This document shows, piece after piece, positions 34,295 to 42,668 of a stretch of 64,000 nt of DNA (position 1 is the first letter of the stretch; each line of letters begins with the position of its first letter). Location of the stretch: the NCBI RefSeq assembly GCF_004153605.1, contig NZ_SDSI01000001.1, positions 806,001 to 870,000 on the forward strand. Direction: 5' to 3'. The stretch is from Qipengyuania_B thermophila. Lineage in GTDB: Bacteria; Pseudomonadota; Alphaproteobacteria; Sphingomonadales; Sphingomonadaceae. The notes beneath the pieces were generated by a model that was not told the DNA's origin, searched no databases, and saw only the letters and a list, made by a program, of their open reading frames with translations. A program made the translations under genes and the position numbers.

Positions 34295-35551
34295 TTATCG
34301 CGACAGCAGCCCCACCTGCTCGCCCGCACGGCGGAACATGCCGAGGATGACGTCGACGTCGGCATCCGAATGGTCGGCGCACAGCGAGCAGCGCAGCAGC
34401 GTCATGTTGGCGGGCGTCGCCGGCGGGCGGGCGAGGTTGACGTAGAGCCCCTCCTTCAGCAGCGCCTCCCACATCATCGCCCCCCGCTCGAGATCGGGCA
34501 TGATGACCGCGATGATGGCGCTTTGCGCCTCGGGCGTGCCGAGCGCGAAGCCGAGCGCGCGCAGCCCTTCATGCAGGCGCCGCGAATTGCGCCAAAGATG
34601 CGCGCGCTTGTCTGCACCGTCCGCCAGCTTGCGGATCGCGGCGGTGGAGCAGGCGACCACCGCCGGGGGAAGGGCGGCGGTGAACACGTAGGGCCGGCAC
34701 ACGAGGCGCAGCACCTCGAACTTGGGATGGTTCGAGACGCAGAAGCCGCCGATCGTCCCGACGCTCTTGGAAAAGGTGCCGATGACGAAGTCGACCTGGT
34801 CGAGCACCCCCTGCTCCTCGGCGACGCCGCGCCCGTGCGCGCCGATGAATCCCATGGAGTGCGCCTCGTCCACCAGCACCATCGCGCCGTGCGCCTTGCT
34901 GACCGCCACCATCTCGCGCAGCGGCGCGACGTCGCCGAGCATCGAGTAGACGCCCTCCAGCACGACCAGCTTGCCGGCCCCTTCGGGCACCCGGCGCAGC
35001 CGCTTCTCCAGCGCGTCGACGTCGTTGTGCCTGAACGGCACCACCTCGGCATCGCCCATCTTGCACCCGTCCCAGATGCTCGCATGGCTGTCGATGTCGA
35101 GGATGACGTAGTCCCCCTTGCCGGCCAGGGTCGAGATGATGCCGAGGTTCGCCTGGTAGCCGGTCGAGAACACCATGGCGTGGTCCATGGCGTAGAAGTC
35201 CCGCAGCGCCGCCTCGCACGCCTTGTGACCGGAATAGGTGCCGTTCAGCACCCGGCTGCCGGTCGTGCCGGTGCCGAACTCCTCCATGGCGGCCTGCCCG
35301 GCGGCAATCACGTCCGGGTCGAAGGTCATGCCCATGTAGTTGTAGGTGCCGAGCAGGATCGTGTCGCGGCCGTTGCAGATCGCGCGGGTGGGGGACAGCA
35401 CCCGTTCCATCACCAGGTTGAAGGGATCCTCCTGTCCCCCGTCCAGAAGGCTCGCGCGCATCTGGATGACGGGGTCGAACTTGGCGAGAAGGTCGATGCC
35501 CGTGCCGGCACGGGCGGAGGGCTGGTCCGGGGTGAGAACGGCGTCGGTCAT
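34295..35551 (-). CDS. spt: Serine palmitoyltransferase
   Basis: A 418-residue PLP enzyme of the alpha-oxoamine synthase family that condenses serine with an acyl thioester to give 3-ketosphinganine, the first step to sphingolipids. It is strikingly like the soluble enzyme of Sphingomonas paucimobilis: TILLGTYNYMGMTFDPDVIA, FSTGYQANLGIISTLAGKG, and the PLP lysine in GTFSKSVGT (Lys262). His156, Asp228 and His231 are the expected PLP contacts. The ATG before TDAVLTPDQ is chosen for length. Its acyl-carrier partner gene lies 0.9 kb away. Confidence 0.93.
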   Translation of the reverse strand: MTDAVLTPDQPSARAGTGIDLLAKFDPVIQMRASLLDGGQEDPFNLVMERVLSPTRAICNGRDTILLGTYNYMGMTFDPDVIAAGQAAMEEFGTGTTGSRVLNGTYSGHKACEAALRDFYAMDHAMVFSTGYQANLGIISTLAGKGDYVILDIDSHASIWDGCKMGDAEVVPFRHNDVDALEKRLRRVPEGAGKLVVLEGVYSMLGDVAPLREMVAVSKAHGAMVLVDEAHSMGFIGAHGRGVAEEQGVLDQVDFVIGTFSKSVGTIGGFCVSNHPKFEVLRLVCRPYVFTAALPPAVVACSTAAIRKLADGADKRAHLWRNSRRLHEGLRALGFALGTPEAQSAIIAVIMPDLERGAMMWEALLKEGLYVNLARPPATPANMTLLRCSLCADHSDADVDVILGMFRRAGEQVGLLSR

Positions 35552-35661
35552 GCCCGCGTGCTTGCCCGACCGCGCCGCCAGTGACAAGGACGCAGGCGAT
35601 GGCCGCTTGACAGCGGGGCGGCAATGCACATGCTGCGCGCACCCGTCTGGAGTGGCAGTGC

Positions 35662-36468
35662 ATGAGTGCCATCGACCGCGCACGCGGCTTCATCGCCTCG
35701 CGGCACGGGGGGTTCATCGCCTCGCGCCTCGCGACGGTGGCCGAGAAGTACCTCAAGGCCTACAACAATCTCGGCAACATGAACATGGCCTGCAATGGCG
35801 AAGTCCGGGCGCTGCGCCATGTGCTCGCCCGCGTGCCCGGCGACATCATCGATGCGGGGTCCAACGAAGGGCAATGGGCGGGCGCGGTGCTGCCGTTCGT
35901 GACCGGCGATCGCACCGTGCACTGCTTCGAACCGGTGCCGCAGACCTTCGCCCGCCTCGCCGACGCGCTGGGCGGGCGTCCCCGTGTGCGGCTCAACAAC
36001 GCCGGGCTGGGGGCGCGCGAGGGCTCCTTCACCCTCAACTTCAACCCGTCGGTCAGCGAAGTGACCAGCGCCTATCCGCTCGTCGATCATCACGGCGGCG
36101 CCTGCAGCGTCGAATGCCGCGTCACCACCGGCGACCTCTATCTGGCGGAACACGGCATTGCCGAGATCGCGCTGCTCAAGATCGACGTGGAAGGCATGGA
36201 GGCGGAGTGCCTTGCCGGCTTCGAGGACGCGTTCGGCGCCGCGCGCATCGCGAGCGTGCAGTTCGAACACGGGCCGAGCCACGTGCACTCCGGGCACACG
36301 CTGAAATACTTCAAGGACTGGTTCGAGGAGCGCGGCTTCGTGCTGTTCCGCATCTTCCCGCGGCGGCTGGAGCCGCTGCGCTACGAGCTGCGCCGGGAAA
36401 GCTTCGAGGCCCAGAACCTTCTCGCCGTGCGCCGGGACCTGCTGCCGGCGCTCGACCTGTCCGCCTAG
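35662..36468 (+). CDS. FkbM-family methyltransferase
   Basis: A 268-residue SAM-dependent O-methyltransferase-like protein. FIDAGSN-type motif I is seen as IIDAGSNEGQWAGAVL near residue 62, with the acidic end of the second strand in HCFEPVPQTFARL, and the FkbM hallmark LLKIDVEGMEAECLAGF near 174. It may methylate a glycan or a polar lipid. It is divergent from spt (110-bp gap) and convergent with the acp gene, overlapping it by 4 bp; a link to sphingolipid head groups is possible but not shown. Confidence 0.86.
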   Translation: MSAIDRARGFIASRHGGFIASRLATVAEKYLKAYNNLGNMNMACNGEVRALRHVLARVPGDIIDAGSNEGQWAGAVLPFVTGDRTVHCFEPVPQTFARLADALGGRPRVRLNNAGLGAREGSFTLNFNPSVSEVTSAYPLVDHHGGACSVECRVTTGDLYLAEHGIAEIALLKIDVEGMEAECLAGFEDAFGAARIASVQFEHGPSHVHSGHTLKYFKDWFEERGFVLFRIFPRRLEPLRYELRRESFEAQNLLAVRRDLLPALDLSA

Positions 36469-36704
36469 CCGCGCAGCGTGACCACCGCGTCGACGAGCTG
36501 GCCGAAGGTCTCGATCTCGGCCTGCTGGTTCATGGAGATGATGATGTCGAACTCGTCCTCGATGGCGGCGACGAAGTCCATCACCGTCAGGCTGTCGAAT
36601 TCGAGATCGCCGGCGAAGGTGGTGTCATCGGTGATCGCGACCTGCGCCTTGTTGAACGGCTCGATCAGCGATCGGATGCGGGCGTCGGCGTCGGCGCGGT
36701 CCAT
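36465..36704 (-). CDS. Acyl carrier protein (sphingolipid-type)
   Basis: A 79-residue acyl carrier protein. The phosphopantetheine serine is Ser38 in LEFDSLTVMDF, followed by the helix III acidic patch VAAIEDEFDIIISM. The sequence is not the housekeeping fatty-acid ACP, whose motif is DSLD/DSLDTVE; ACPs near spt in sphingomonads and Caulobacter deliver the acyl chain to serine palmitoyltransferase. GGAG precedes the ATG. Confidence 0.87.
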   Translation of the reverse strand: MDRADADARIRSLIEPFNKAQVAITDDTTFAGDLEFDSLTVMDFVAAIEDEFDIIISMNQQAEIETFGQLVDAVVTLRG

Positions 36705-36798
36705 GCGGGGCTCTCCTCGGGCGGGTCGGGCGTTGCTCTATAGCCGCCCGCGCCGGCGGCGGCAAACGCGGCGCCAGCCTCTGCCGGCGTGGACCGCC

Positions 36799-37167
36799 TC
36801 AGGCGGCGAACAGCCGCTCCACCGCGCCGATGAAGGGGCGGATCGACACCGGCTTGGCGAGGTAGTCGGCCGCCCCGGCGCCGCGGATGCGCTCCTCGTC
36901 GCCCTTGCCGGCATAGGCGGTGACGGCCAGCACCGGGACATGACGCAGCGTCGGCTCGCGCTTCAGCGCGGCGATGAGCTCCAGCCCCGACACCCGTGGC
37001 AGCTGGATGTCCATGATGACGAGATCCGGGCCGAAAGCCTTGGCCGCGGTGAGCACCGCCCCGCCGTCGCCCACCGGCTCCACCGCATACCCGTTCGCCT
37101 TGAGAATGTCGCAGAACAGCTTGCGGTTGAGCTCGTTGTCCTCGACAACCATGATCCGTTTCGACAA
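36799..37167 (-). CDS. divK: Single-domain response regulator DivK
   Basis: A 122-residue receiver-only protein of the cell-cycle phosphorelay. Acidic pocket VVEDN (Glu9, Asp10), phosphoryl Asp53 in IMDIQLP, and Lys105 in LAKPVS coincide with DivK of Caulobacter; VEDNELNRKLFCDIL and KGDEERIRGAGA are family hallmarks. No ATG fits; TTG gives the standard start SKRIMVVED with a G-rich site upstream. It lies back-to-back with DUF3572, as in related genomes, and would act with CtrA seen in this window. Confidence 0.9.
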   Translation of the reverse strand: MSKRIMVVEDNELNRKLFCDILKANGYAVEPVGDGGAVLTAAKAFGPDLVIMDIQLPRVSGLELIAALKREPTLRHVPVLAVTAYAGKGDEERIRGAGAADYLAKPVSIRPFIGAVERLFAA

Positions 37168-37206
37168 GTGCGCGTGCCCCCGGTTGCGTTGGTGAACATA
37201 AGGTAA

Positions 37207-37500
37207 ATGGAAAAAAAGACAAATCCGCAGCACCCGCGCCCCGTTGACGACGAGGCGGCTGTGCTCGCGCTGCGGGCGCTGGCCTGGCTGTGCGCGGACG
37301 AGGCACGGGCGGAGCGCTTTCTGGCGCTGACCGGCCTCACCCCGGAGCAGCTGCGGGGCGGGGCCGGCACGCCTTCGCTCAACGAGGCGGTGCTCGGCCA
37401 TCTGTGCGGGCACGAGCCGGACCTGCTGGACGCGGCGGCGGCGCTGGGAGTGGAACCGGGCGCGATCGTCGCGGCGAGTGGCGCACGGTGGTCGGCATGA
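37207..37500 (+). CDS. DUF3572 protein
   Basis: A 97-residue conserved alphaproteobacterial protein, all helical: ALALRALAWLCADEARAERF and RFLALTGLTPEQLR, then SLNEAVLGHLCGHEPDLLDA. Function unknown. It is found next to divK in this lineage and overlaps the HAD gene by 4 bp (ATGA). Confidence 0.85.
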   Translation: MEKKTNPQHPRPVDDEAAVLALRALAWLCADEARAERFLALTGLTPEQLRGGAGTPSLNEAVLGHLCGHEPDLLDAAAALGVEPGAIVAASGARWSA

Positions 37501-38153
37501 CAGGTGCGCGCCCGCTGATCGTGTCGGACTGCGACGAGGTGCTGCTCCACATGGTCAGCCACTTTCGCGACTGGCTGGCCGAACGCCACGACATCGAGTT
37601 CCGGATGGACACGGCCTCGTTTGCCGATGCCCTGCGCCATCGCGGCACCGGCGCGGCGGTCGCCGGGGACGAGATCTGGCGTCTGCTCGGCCTGTTCTTC
37701 GACCACGAGATGCACCGCCAGCATCCGGTCGCCGGCGCGGTGGCGGCGATGAACACCCTGTCCCGGCACGCCGACGTGGTGATCCTCACCAACCTCGTCG
37801 ATGCACGGCGCGAGCATCGGGCGCAGCAGCTCGCCGCGCACGGCATCCGCGCGCGGGTGTTCACCAACCAGGGGCCGAAGGGGCCTGCCCTCGCGGGGAT
37901 CATCGCCGAATACCGCCCCAGCTTCACGATCTTCATCGACGACCTGGCGCAGCATCACCGCTCGGTGAAGGAGCTGTTGCCGGAGGTGACGACGCTGCAC
38001 CTGTGCGCCGAGGCGCTGGTCGCGCCGCACATCCCCTGCGCCCACCGCGCCGGTCACGCCGACGCGCGGATCGACACCTGGGACGAGGCGCTGCCCTGGC
38101 TGCTCGAGCGGCTGGGCGTGGCGACGCCCGCACCACACAAGGAGACCACATGA
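37497..38153 (+). CDS. HAD-superfamily hydrolase
   Basis: A 218-residue cytoplasmic hydrolase. Motif I is SDCDEVLLHMV, motif II the Thr in VILTNLVDA, motif III the Lys in NQGPKGPAL, and motif IV FIDDLAQHH. Such enzymes usually dephosphorylate small metabolites. The substrate is unknown. It is translationally coupled on both sides, so DUF3572, HAD and RidA form one operon. Confidence 0.82.
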   Translation: MTGARPLIVSDCDEVLLHMVSHFRDWLAERHDIEFRMDTASFADALRHRGTGAAVAGDEIWRLLGLFFDHEMHRQHPVAGAVAAMNTLSRHADVVILTNLVDARREHRAQQLAAHGIRARVFTNQGPKGPALAGIIAEYRPSFTIFIDDLAQHHRSVKELLPEVTTLHLCAEALVAPHIPCAHRAGHADARIDTWDEALPWLLERLGVATPAPHKETT

Positions 38154-38602
38154 GCATTGCTGCACGCCTCGAACAGCTTGGCATCGTCCTGCCCCAAGCC
38201 GCCGCGCCGGTGGCCAGCTATCAGCCGCTGGTGGTTCATGGCGGCCTCGTGCACCTGTCCGGGCAGCTGCCGTTCGTGGAGGGCGAGCTTGTGACGGGCA
38301 GGCTCGGCGCGGATGTGGACCTTGCCGAGGGTCAGCGGGCCGCGCGCGCCTGCGGGCTGATGATCCTGGCCCAGCTGTCCGCCCACGACCTGCTCGAACG
38401 GGTCGCCCGCGTGGTCAAGCTGGGGGCGTTCGTCGCCTCGGCGCCCGAATTCCACGACCAGCCCAAGGTTGCCAACGGCGCCTCGGACCTGATGTTCGAG
38501 GTGTTCGGCGAGCAGGGCCGGCATGCCCGCAGCGCCGTCGGGGTCGCCGTTCTGCCGCTCAACGCGGCGGTGGAGGTCGACGCGATCGTCGCCCTCGGCT
38601 GA
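38150..38602 (+). CDS. RidA-family protein
   Basis: A 150-residue RidA/YjgF-family protein of the alphaproteobacterial long type. It has the core HGGLVHLSGQLPFVEGEL, AARACGLMILAQL and the conserved Arg segment GRHARSAVGVAVLPLNAAVE. Members deaminate reactive enamine or imine intermediates. The ATG lies 5 bases after AAGGAG and overlaps the HAD stop. Confidence 0.88.
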   Translation: MSIAARLEQLGIVLPQAAAPVASYQPLVVHGGLVHLSGQLPFVEGELVTGRLGADVDLAEGQRAARACGLMILAQLSAHDLLERVARVVKLGAFVASAPEFHDQPKVANGASDLMFEVFGEQGRHARSAVGVAVLPLNAAVEVDAIVALG

Positions 38603-38646
38603 GACGCCGCCTTGCGCTGCCGCCGCGGCGGCGTATCTCGCTGGCG

Positions 38647-39786
38647 ATGGCAGAGCGGGACATGGTGGTGCGGGTGGGAAGCGGCGTGGCGGCCGTGCCC
38701 CCGGCGAGGTGGAATGCGCTGGCGGGCGAGGGCAACCCGTTCACCAGCCACGCCTTCCTCTCGGCGCTGGAGGATTCGGGCAGCGTCGGCCCGGGGACCG
38801 GCTGGCAGCCGGCACCGTTCCTGCTGGAGGATGGCGGCGGCGCCCTCGTCGGGGCCATGCCGGCCTATCTTAAGACGCACAGCCAGGGTGAATACGTGTT
38901 CGATCACGGCTGGGCCGAGGCGTATGCGCGGGCCGGAGGGCGTTACTACCCCAAGCTCCAGATCGCGGTGCCGTTCACCCCGGCGACGGGGCCGCGGGTG
39001 CTGTCCCGCTCGGCGGACGACGCCGCCCTGCTGCTGCGCGCGGCCGAGACGCTGTGCCGCCAGCATGGCCTGTCGGGGGCGCACGCCACCTTCATCACCC
39101 CGGACCAGGTGCCCATTTTCGAAAAGGCTGGCTGGCTCCTGCGCCATGACGTGCAGTTCCACTGGCTCAACCGCGGCTTCGCGAGCTTCGACGATTTCCT
39201 CGCCACCCTGTCCTCGCGCCGGCGCAAGGATCTGCGCAAGGAACGGGCTGCCGCCGGCGAGGGCGTGACGATCCGCCGGCTTCGCGGCGACGAGATCACG
39301 CCGGCGCACTGGGATGCGTTCTGGACCTTCTACCAGGACACCGGCGCGCGCAAATGGGGCCGGCCCTACCTGACGCGCGCCGCCTTTGCGCTGTTCGCCG
39401 AACGGCTGGGCGCGAAGGTGCTGCTGATCCTTGCCGAAGTCGACGGCACGCCGGTCGCCGGAGCCCTGAACTTCATCGGCGACGACACGCTGTACGGCCG
39501 CTACTGGGGCGCGATCGTCGACAAGCCGTTCCTGCATTTCGAGCTGTGCTACTATCAGGCGATCGACGTCGCCATCGCGCTGGGCCTTGGCCGCGTGGAA
39601 GCCGGCGCGCAGGGACAGCACAAGCTGGCGCGCGGATACGAGCCGGTGGCGACGGTGTCGGCGCACTGGCTGGCCGATCCGGGGCTTGCGCGTGCCGTGG
39701 CCGCGTTCCTCGCGCAGGAGCGGGAAGGCGTGGCGGCCGAGCAGCGCCTGCTCAGGCGCCACACACCCTACCGCCGCGACGGCTGA
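38647..39786 (+). CDS. DUF482 / FemAB-like N-acyltransferase
   Basis: A 379-residue GNAT-fold protein of the DUF482 (COG3146) family. Hallmarks are NPFTSHAFLSALEDSGSVG, the GAMPAYLKTHSQGEYVFDHG loop, YYPKLQIAVPFTPATGPRV, and in the C-terminal half the GRYWGAIVDKPFLHFELCYY core and AGAQGQHKLARGYEP. As far as I recall, the Caulobacter ceramide synthase belongs to this family, which makes this gene, 3 kb from spt and acp, a candidate. Housekeeping DUF482 proteins also exist in species without sphingolipids, so the role is inferred. Confidence 0.85.
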   Translation: MAERDMVVRVGSGVAAVPPARWNALAGEGNPFTSHAFLSALEDSGSVGPGTGWQPAPFLLEDGGGALVGAMPAYLKTHSQGEYVFDHGWAEAYARAGGRYYPKLQIAVPFTPATGPRVLSRSADDAALLLRAAETLCRQHGLSGAHATFITPDQVPIFEKAGWLLRHDVQFHWLNRGFASFDDFLATLSSRRRKDLRKERAAAGEGVTIRRLRGDEITPAHWDAFWTFYQDTGARKWGRPYLTRAAFALFAERLGAKVLLILAEVDGTPVAGALNFIGDDTLYGRYWGAIVDKPFLHFELCYYQAIDVAIALGLGRVEAGAQGQHKLARGYEPVATVSAHWLADPGLARAVAAFLAQEREGVAAEQRLLRRHTPYRRDG

Positions 39787-39787
39787 C

Positions 39788-40120
39788 TCAGGCGGCCTGC
39801 CGCCGGCTGCGGCGCAGCCATTCGCGCGCCAGCCGCTGGGCGTCGGCGATCTCGCGCGCCGTCATCTCCTCGGCGATGTCGGCGCGGGCCGACGCGGCCA
39901 GCGGGTGCCCGTTGGCCGCGGCGATGTTGAACCAGCGGTGGGCCTCGACGAAGTCGGCGCTCAGCCCCGCGCTGCCGGTGGCAAAGGCGATGGCGAGGTT
40001 GAAGAGCGCGTCCGCGTCTCCCCGGCAATGCTCGGCGAGGAAGCCGGCAGTGACTGCCTGAGCCTCCGCGGAGGCGTTGCGCTGCCCCCTGCCGCCCTCG
40101 ATCGCGCGCAATGGTCCCAT
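39788..40120 (-). CDS. Sel1-repeat protein
   Basis: A 110-residue soluble protein with one clear Sel1-like repeat, DADALFNLAIAFATGSAGLS followed by DFVEAHRWFNIAAANGHPLA, and a basic C-terminus. Such repeats mediate protein contacts. The ATG before GPLRAIEGG has GGGGGAG 8 bases upstream. It is divergent from dksA over 247 bp. Confidence 0.8.
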   Translation of the reverse strand: MGPLRAIEGGRGQRNASAEAQAVTAGFLAEHCRGDADALFNLAIAFATGSAGLSADFVEAHRWFNIAAANGHPLAASARADIAEEMTAREIADAQRLAREWLRRSRRQAA

Positions 40121-40268
40121 GTGTGAACTCCCCCTGATGCCGGAGCCGGCAGCCCCCGCTGCCCGCCTCGACGCGCGAAACGTCACACAGGATGCTCAAC
40201 AAGAGGTTAACGCCGCTGGACACAGGAGTGTCGGGGCGGGCGCGACACCCGCCGCGCGGATTTCTGCC

Positions 40269-40297
40269 TTGTGCCTCAATACCCTCGCCACTATAGG
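40269..40297 (+). promoter_or_regulatory. Candidate dksA promoter
   Basis: TTGTGC and TATAGG are separated by exactly 17 bp, about 70 bp upstream of dksA. It is the only sigma-70-like pair I found in the 247-bp divergent gap. Confidence 0.5.
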
Positions 40298-40367
40298 CCG
40301 CGCCAAACGGCATCCGTCGCAATTCTTGCGACGCAGCCGCGATCCGGCGGGCCGGGCGAGAGGAGCA

Positions 40368-40826
40368 ATGGAACCTTCCTCATTCCACGACGCTGAGATG
40401 CTCGATCGCGCGCGTGGGTCCGTGCCGGACGGCTACGTGCCGTCCGAAGACGAGGAATACATGAACCCGCGGCAGCAGGATTACTTCCGCATGCTGCTCA
40501 TCGAATGGAAGCGGTCGATTCAGAACGCCGCCCTTCAGACGCGCGCCTCGCTTCAGCACGGGCCGATCCGGGAACCCGATCTCAACGACCGAGCCTCCAG
40601 CGAGGCGGACTGGAGCATCGAGCTGCGGACCCGCGACCGGCAGCGCAAGCTGATCGCCAAGATCGACGCCGCGCTGCGGCTGCTCGACGAAGGGGATTAT
40701 GGCTACTGCGAGGTGACCGGCGAGCCGATCGGGTTGAAGCGGCTGATCGCGCGCCCGGTGGCGACCATGACGGTCGAGGCGCAGGAAGCGCATGAGCGCC
40801 GCGAAAAGGTGTCCCGCGACGACTGA
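40368..40826 (+). CDS. dksA: RNA polymerase-binding transcription factor DksA
   Basis: A 152-residue protein that enters the RNA polymerase secondary channel and mediates stringent control with ppGpp. A coiled-coil domain with MNPRQQDYFRMLLIEWKR opens it and its tip has the usual acidic residues; the C-terminal globular domain is GDYGYCEVTGEPIGLKRLIA. Only one of the four usual zinc cysteines remains, the common state in alphaproteobacteria. AGGAG precedes the ATG. Confidence 0.93.
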   Translation: MEPSSFHDAEMLDRARGSVPDGYVPSEDEEYMNPRQQDYFRMLLIEWKRSIQNAALQTRASLQHGPIREPDLNDRASSEADWSIELRTRDRQRKLIAKIDAALRLLDEGDYGYCEVTGEPIGLKRLIARPVATMTVEAQEAHERREKVSRDD

Positions 40827-41035
40827 CGCGCGCAGCCGGTTCCCGTCGCGGCGGCGTGTTTTTCGACCTGTTCCAGCGCGGGACGGGGGTGCGGAAACTT
40901 CCGGTTCTCTTTGTCCGTTTCTTCATGCCGCAAGACTTTGTTAGCCATTGCGTCCATACTGGCGCGCAGGCTGCGGCAGAGCCGGCCGACCGCACCGCGG
41001 CGGCGCCGGGGGCACCGCGCCAAGGAGCGATGATG

Positions 41036-41416
41036 ATGTCTGGCATTGATACCCGCAGCGGCACGCGCGACAGCCTGTTCCTTCTCGCCGACCTGACGGT
41101 GGACGGCGAATCGGCGCCGCACCGGGTCAAGATCCGCAACCTCTCGACGAGCGGGTTGATGGCCGAGGGCGATGTCCGGGTGCAGCGCGGCACCCGCATC
41201 CGCCTCGATTGCCGGAGCGCCGGAATGGTCGCGGGCGTCGTCGCGTGGTGCGAGGGATCGCGCTTCGGCGTGGCGCTGCAGGACGAGATCGATCCGGCTG
41301 CGGTGCGCGAGGCGCTCATGGCGCCGCGGGAGAAGGCGCCCGAGGCACGCTATGCCGGCCGTTTCGCCGGTCCCGATCCGCTGCAACCCGATCCGCGCCG
41401 GCTGCGCACGCTCTGA
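41036..41416 (+). CDS. PilZ-domain protein
   Basis: A 126-residue single PilZ domain, a likely c-di-GMP receptor. The RxxxR motif is in TRSGTRDS (residues 7-11 or so) and the NxSxxG motif in IRNLSTSGLMAEG. Three ATGs in a row occur at 41030, 41033 and 41036; AAGGAG is best spaced for the last. The target process is unknown. A 209-bp gap upstream should contain its promoter, which I could not resolve. Confidence 0.83.
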   Translation: MSGIDTRSGTRDSLFLLADLTVDGESAPHRVKIRNLSTSGLMAEGDVRVQRGTRIRLDCRSAGMVAGVVAWCEGSRFGVALQDEIDPAAVREALMAPREKAPEARYAGRFAGPDPLQPDPRRLRTL

Positions 41417-41423
41417 CGCCTGC

Positions 41424-42668
41424 TCAGGTGACCGCGGCGCGGCGGGCGAAGCGCGGCTCACGCCAGCTGCCGCTGCGCAGCACGTCGGCCAGATGGCCCG
41501 CCGCGGCGGCGACGTCGCTGAAGGCGAGATAGGCCGGCGCAAAGCCGAGGCGCAGCACATCGGGTTCGCGGAAGTCGCCGATGACGCCGCGCGCGATCAG
41601 CGCCTGGCAGACGGCGTAGGCATCCGGGTGAGCGAAGGACAGCTGGCTGCCGCGCGCGTGCGGATTGGCCGGGCTGACGCAGCGCAGCGAAGCTTCGGTC
41701 GCTGCGAGACAGCGCAGGAAGAACTGCGACAGGGCGCGCGACTTGGTGGCAAGCGCCGCCATCCCCAGGGACGCAATCGTGTCCACCCCGACCTCGAGCG
41801 CCGCCAGACCCAGCACCGGCGGCGTGCCGGCGAGCAGCCGCGCCACACCCTCGGCCGGTGCATAGTCGTCCTCGAAGGCGAACGGCCGGGCATGGCCGAA
41901 CCAGCCGGTGAGCGGCTGGACGAGCCGGTCCTGATGCCGCCGCGCGACGAAGGCGAAGGCCGGTGCGCCCGGTCCTCCGTTCAGATATTTGTAGCCGCAG
42001 CCGACGGCGAAATCCGCCTCGCAGCCGTTCAGCGCCAGCTCGACCGCGCCGCAGCTGTGCGACAGGTCCCACAGCACCAGCGCCCCCGCGTTATGGGCAG
42101 CGCGCGTCAGCGCCGCCATGTCGTGCATGGCGCCGGTGCGGTAATGCACATGGCTGAGCAGGAGCAGCGCGACATCCGGCGCCGCCACCGCGTCGGCCAG
42201 CGCCCCCGGCGGGACGAGCCGGCGTTCGGCGAGGCCCTGCGCCTCCAGCCCGGCGATCATGTACAGGTCGGTGGGAAAGCTGCCCGGCTCGGACAGGACG
42301 ACGCGTCGGCCGGGTCTGAGCGCAAGCGCGGCGGCGATGAGCTTGAACAGGTTCACCGAGGTGCTGTCGCAGGCGATCACCTCGTCGGGATGCGCGCCGA
42401 TCAGCGGGGCGATCTTCGCCCCGACGCGCCGGGGCAGGTCGATCCAGCCGCCCGTGTCGCCCGGCGCGGCGTTCCAGCTGCGGATGAGCTGTTCGCCCCA
42501 CTGCCGCTCCACCACCTGGCGCAGGCGCTCGGGCGTGGCGGCGGGCAGCGCGCCGAGGGAATTGCCGTCGAGATAGATGACCCCCTCGGGGAGGGTGAAC
42601 AGCGCCCGGGCCGCGGCGAGCGGATCGGCCGCATCGAGGGCGCGCGCCTCGTCGCCGAGCGGGATCAC
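41424..42668 (-). CDS. kynU: Kynureninase
   Basis: A 414-residue PLP enzyme that splits kynurenine to anthranilate and alanine. Signatures: GVIYLDGNSLGALP, DSTSVNLFKLIAAAL, the aspartate in WDLSHSCGAVELALN and the PLP lysine in VGCGYKYLNGGPGAP; GWFGHARPFAFE is typical too. GTG is the start, overlapping the kynB stop by 4 bp, so the three kyn genes are one operon. Length matches the family. Confidence 0.94.
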   Translation of the reverse strand: MIPLGDEARALDAADPLAAARALFTLPEGVIYLDGNSLGALPAATPERLRQVVERQWGEQLIRSWNAAPGDTGGWIDLPRRVGAKIAPLIGAHPDEVIACDSTSVNLFKLIAAALALRPGRRVVLSEPGSFPTDLYMIAGLEAQGLAERRLVPPGALADAVAAPDVALLLLSHVHYRTGAMHDMAALTRAAHNAGALVLWDLSHSCGAVELALNGCEADFAVGCGYKYLNGGPGAPAFAFVARRHQDRLVQPLTGWFGHARPFAFEDDYAPAEGVARLLAGTPPVLGLAALEVGVDTIASLGMAALATKSRALSQFFLRCLAATEASLRCVSPANPHARGSQLSFAHPDAYAVCQALIARGVIGDFREPDVLRLGFAPAYLAFSDVAAAAGHLADVLRSGSWREPRFARRAAVT

